A stretch of DNA of 8,233 nucleotides from JBBQVO01 sp038211505 (lineage in GTDB: Bacteria; Chloroflexota; Dehalococcoidia; DSTF01; JACRBR01). Location of the stretch: the NCBI GenBank assembly GCA_038211505.1, contig JBBQVO010000158.1:1-8233 (forward strand). The letters are read 5' to 3'. Position numbers and translations under genes: made by a program. Shown one piece after another: positions 5,937 to 8,233 of this stretch (the first letter of the stretch is position 1; each line of letters opens with the position of its first letter). The notes under the pieces are model-generated. The model was not told the DNA's origin. It did not search any database and saw nothing but the letters and a program-made list of their open reading frames with translations.

Positions 5937-6434
5937 ATGGTCGCCGAAGGCCGCCGTATGCCGATCGGCGCCGGCGTCGTCGTCGACCGCCGCCGCCTGC
6001 TCGACCTCGTCGATCAGATGCGCGCCGCGCTACCTAACGAGATCAAAGAGGCCGAAGACATCCTCAAGCGCCGTGACGAACTGATCGAGCGCGCCGAAGA
6101 AGACGCGAAGATCAAGATGCGCCGCGCCGAGGAGCAGGTCGACGACATCCTCGGCAACGACTCCATCGTCAAAGCCGCGCAGGCGCGATCGGAGATGCTC
6201 GTCCGCGAAGCCGAAGCGCGCTGCGACCGCATGCTCCTCGACGGCGAGAACCAGGCCCGCGCCCGTATGGCCGAAGCAGAGAAGCTGAGCAACGAGCAGA
6301 TGGACGAGGCCGACCGCTACGCCGCCGAGATGCTCCGCCGCCTCGACGAGCAGCTCCGCCTCTTCACCACCAACGTCCGCACCGCGCTCGACTCCCTCGA
6401 AACCCGCCCCGAAGAAGTACCCGCCGAAGCCTGA
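5937..6434 (+). CDS. Coiled-coil protein, F0 subunit b-like/DivIVA-like, function unknown; N-terminus probably begins upstream at 5901
   Basis: Coordinates use the first ordinary start codon, giving 165 residues. The frame stays open upstream, and codons from 5901 read IDSLHLIDRLEE before MVAEG. LIDRLEE and the following VDRRRLLDLVDQMR look like one conserved N-terminal domain I recall in Chloroflexota proteins. Together with the strong ribosome site at 5888-5895, this suggests the real start is the ATC at 5901 (177 residues). After about residue 35 the protein is a long charged helix rich in Glu, Arg and Ala, with heptad-like spacing, resembling ATP synthase subunit b or DivIVA stalks. It has no membrane segment or signal peptide and one Cys. 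It follows coaD by less than 90 nt and probably shares its transcript. No enzymatic motif is seen; a structural or membrane-adaptor role is only a guess. Confidence 0.8.
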   Translation: MVAEGRRMPIGAGVVVDRRRLLDLVDQMRAALPNEIKEAEDILKRRDELIERAEEDAKIKMRRAEEQVDDILGNDSIVKAAQARSEMLVREAEARCDRMLLDGENQARARMAEAEKLSNEQMDEADRYAAEMLRRLDEQLRLFTTNVRTALDSLETRPEEVPAEA

Positions 6435-6484
6435 TCTCTCGGCGCAGTCCGCTGCACTTGGAGCGGCGGCTCGGTCACGAGATC
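6433..6484. repeat. Nested inverted repeats at the end of the coiled-coil gene
   Basis: GATCTC (6433-6438, overlapping the stop codon) pairs with GAGATC (6479-6484), and inside it CCGCT (6449-6453) pairs with AGCGG (6462-6466). It is in the right place for a transcript end but has no U-rich tail. Confidence 0.3.
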
Positions 6485-6667
6485 CCCTCCGGTCGTTCCT
6501 GCACGTCGCGCAAATTCATCATCGCACCAAAGGTCTCGCTGCCAGTGACGTCGCGCGATCCGCATGTCATGTTATGTCTCGTCGCGATTGATCTCGGCGC
6601 CTCAGAAGCACAACCACCAGCGGGATATACTCCCACCATCATGCTTGACATCGAGACCGCCACAATA

Positions 6668-6681
6668 CGAACACATGTACT
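6668..6681 (+). promoter_or_regulatory. LexA (SOS) operator of recA, Gram-positive type
   Basis: CGAACACATGTACT fits the DinR/LexA consensus CGAACRNRYGTTYC of Firmicutes-like bacteria with two mismatches, both in the right half (GTAC for GTTC, and the final base). It abuts the -35 hexamer, sharing its first base, which is where a bound repressor would block RNA polymerase. recA is the classic SOS gene, so the context supports the call. Confidence 0.65.
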
Positions 6682-6709
6682 TGACAGTGCTTCTGCGGCG
6701 GCGTATGAT
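6681..6709 (+). promoter_or_regulatory. Near-consensus sigma70 promoter of recA
   Basis: TTGACA (6681-6686, perfect -35), a 17-bp spacer and TATGAT (6704-6709, one mismatch from TATAAT). The expected transcription start near 6716 leaves a leader of about 60 nt. This is the strongest promoter in the window, as expected for a gene that needs tight repression by LexA. Confidence 0.87.
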
Positions 6710-6734
6710 TGCGCCGCAATAGCGCATTTGTTCT

Positions 6735-6750
6735 AGCGCCCGGTGGCGCT
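6735..6750 (+). promoter_or_regulatory. Hairpin in the recA leader
   Basis: AGCGCC (6735-6740) and GGCGCT (6745-6750) form a perfect 6-bp stem with loop CGGT, flanked by CTAG on both sides. It ends 14 nt before the ribosome site, so it would not hide it. It may stabilise the 5' end of the mRNA. Confidence 0.4.
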
Positions 6751-6764
6751 CTAGTGGCTCTGGC

Positions 6765-6770
6765 AGGAGG
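6765..6770 (+). promoter_or_regulatory. Ribosome binding site of recA
   Basis: AGGAGG, 5 nt before the ATG at 6776; fixes the start against the internal ATGs at codons 17 and 43. Confidence 0.88.
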
Positions 6771-6775
6771 CCCCA

Positions 6776-7924
<1,149 letters not shown>

Positions 7925-7951
7925 GCCACCGATCATGCCCACACTGAGGAA

Positions 7952-7978
7952 GAGAGGGAGCGCGCACCGCGCCCTCTC
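7952..7978 (+). terminator. Terminator-like hairpin after recA
   Basis: GAGAGGG (7952-7958) pairs with CCCTCTC (7972-7978), and after a 2-nt bulge CGCG pairs with CGCG around a CAC loop, giving 11 bp in all. It starts 28 nt past the recA stop. The 3' side continues CGCGTGTACA with no U tract, so termination may need Rho or only be partial; it could also protect the mRNA end. Confidence 0.55.
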
Positions 7979-8080
7979 CGCGTGTACATGTGACGAAACG
8001 TCCGACCGCCGTGTAGGGATGGCCCCGTGTTCCCGGCGCAGGCTCGCCATGGAGAGCCCATCGTCGACCACGGATGGACG

Positions 8081-8113
8081 CATGGTTTGCGACTGTCATT
8101 CTGAGGAACCATG
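8081..8113 (+). repeat. Dispersed intergenic repeat, copy D (truncated) inside an inverted repeat
   Basis: GACTGTCATTCTGAG (8091-8105) is followed by GAACC, without the CGCAGCGA block seen in other copies. CATGGTT (8081-8087) and AACCATG (8107-8113) flank it and would pair as a 7-bp stem with copy D in the loop. Confidence 0.55.
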
Positions 8114-8125
8114 GCCGTGCCGGCC
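8113..8125. repeat. GC palindrome
   Basis: GGCCG, TGC, CGGCC: a 5-bp perfect stem with a 3-nt loop, directly after copy D of the dispersed repeat. Confidence 0.4.
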
Positions 8126-8144
8126 ACCCCGAACCATGAAAATA

Positions 8145-8165
8145 GCGCCGTGCCGCCCACGGCGC
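8145..8165. repeat. Perfect 8-bp palindromic hairpin
   Basis: GCGCCGTG (8145-8152) and CACGGCGC (8158-8165) with a 5-nt loop CCGCC, located between copies D and E of the dispersed repeat. No T tract on either strand. With its mate at 8113-8125 it suggests a structured spacer between repeat copies. Confidence 0.5.
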
Positions 8166-8194
8166 GTTCAACGTTGGTCGCACGGAACCCCAAC

Positions 8195-8233
8195 AACTGT
8201 CATTCCGAGCGCAGCCGAGGAATCTCTCCGATG
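8195..8233 (+). repeat. Dispersed intergenic repeat, copy E (short form, cut by window edge)
   Basis: AACTGTCATTCCGAGCGCAG, then CCGAGGAATCTCTCCGATG. It matches the short form seen inverted at 1011-1045, including the ATCTCTCCGA end also found in copy A. Confidence 0.75.

Larger units (their letters stand above)
6435..6775 (+). other. Intergenic region with the recA control sequences
   Basis: 341 nt. The first 50 nt hold nested inverted repeats. From about 6490 to 6640 I see no recognisable element except that TGATCTCGGCGC at 6589-6600 echoes TGATCTCTCGGCGC at the coiled-coil stop. The last 110 nt contain the LexA-type box, promoter, leader hairpin and ribosome site of recA. Confidence 0.6.
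7925..8233. other. Gene-free stretch downstream of recA
   Basis: 309 nt to the window edge with no credible gene. It holds the recA hairpin, a GTAGGGATGGCCCC block near 8012, a CATGGTT/AACCATG inverted repeat around copy D, two GC palindromes (8113-8125 and 8145-8165) and copies D and E of the dispersed repeat. A long minus-strand frame entering here is the antisense shadow of recA. Confidence 0.65.

Noticed and set aside
6645..6650. An upstream TTGACA as a second recA promoter
   Set aside because: No acceptable -10 hexamer lies 16-18 bp downstream; the sequence there is the LexA box.
6458..6736. A 92-codon open frame before recA
   Set aside because: It reads through the LexA box and recA promoter, has no ribosome site and shows no recognisable family.

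Overview
This is a GC-rich bacterial chromosome segment carrying housekeeping genes. The layout, the Gram-positive-style LexA box in front of recA, and a coiled-coil gene after coaD whose N-terminus resembles proteins I recall from Chloroflexota all point to that phylum. This assignment is an inference from memory, not a database result. No phage, transposase, CRISPR array, tRNA or rRNA is visible.

Left arm, minus strand (1-2456): three genes read leftward. greA (transcript elongation factor) has a good sigma70-type promoter and a leader of roughly 100 nt. It is followed by a LOG-family nucleotide hydrolase gene and then by lysS, which runs off the left edge after 261 residues. Hairpins lie downstream of greA and of the LOG gene, and the 343-nt gap before lysS contains repeats. 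The three genes may therefore not form one tight operon.

Right arm, plus strand (2749-7924): a membrane-anchored GH18-like protein that appears to have lost its catalytic residues is followed by rsmD and coaD, which overlap by 4 bp. Next come a coiled-coil protein and recA. recA has its own promoter, a LexA-type operator touching the -35 element, and a strong ribosome binding site. rsmD (16S rRNA methylation), coaD (coenzyme A synthesis) and the coiled-coil gene probably form one unit. recA is a separate unit, probably DNA-damage inducible.

The gaps between genes (784-1126, 4423-4780, 7925-8233) carry copies of a dispersed repeat that begins TGTCATTCTGA. There are five copies in 8.2 kb, in both orientations, in a short and a long form. 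A degenerate ACGAAGG tandem array and several perfect palindromes lie in the same class of gap.

I do not see a new multi-gene system. The points most worth a second look are these: GreA carries asparagine at both positions of the acidic catalytic tip; the GH18-like protein has Arg in place of the catalytic Glu; the coiled-coil gene has its best ribosome binding site placed in front of an ATC codon; RecA has a divergent Walker A motif; and the repeat family itself.
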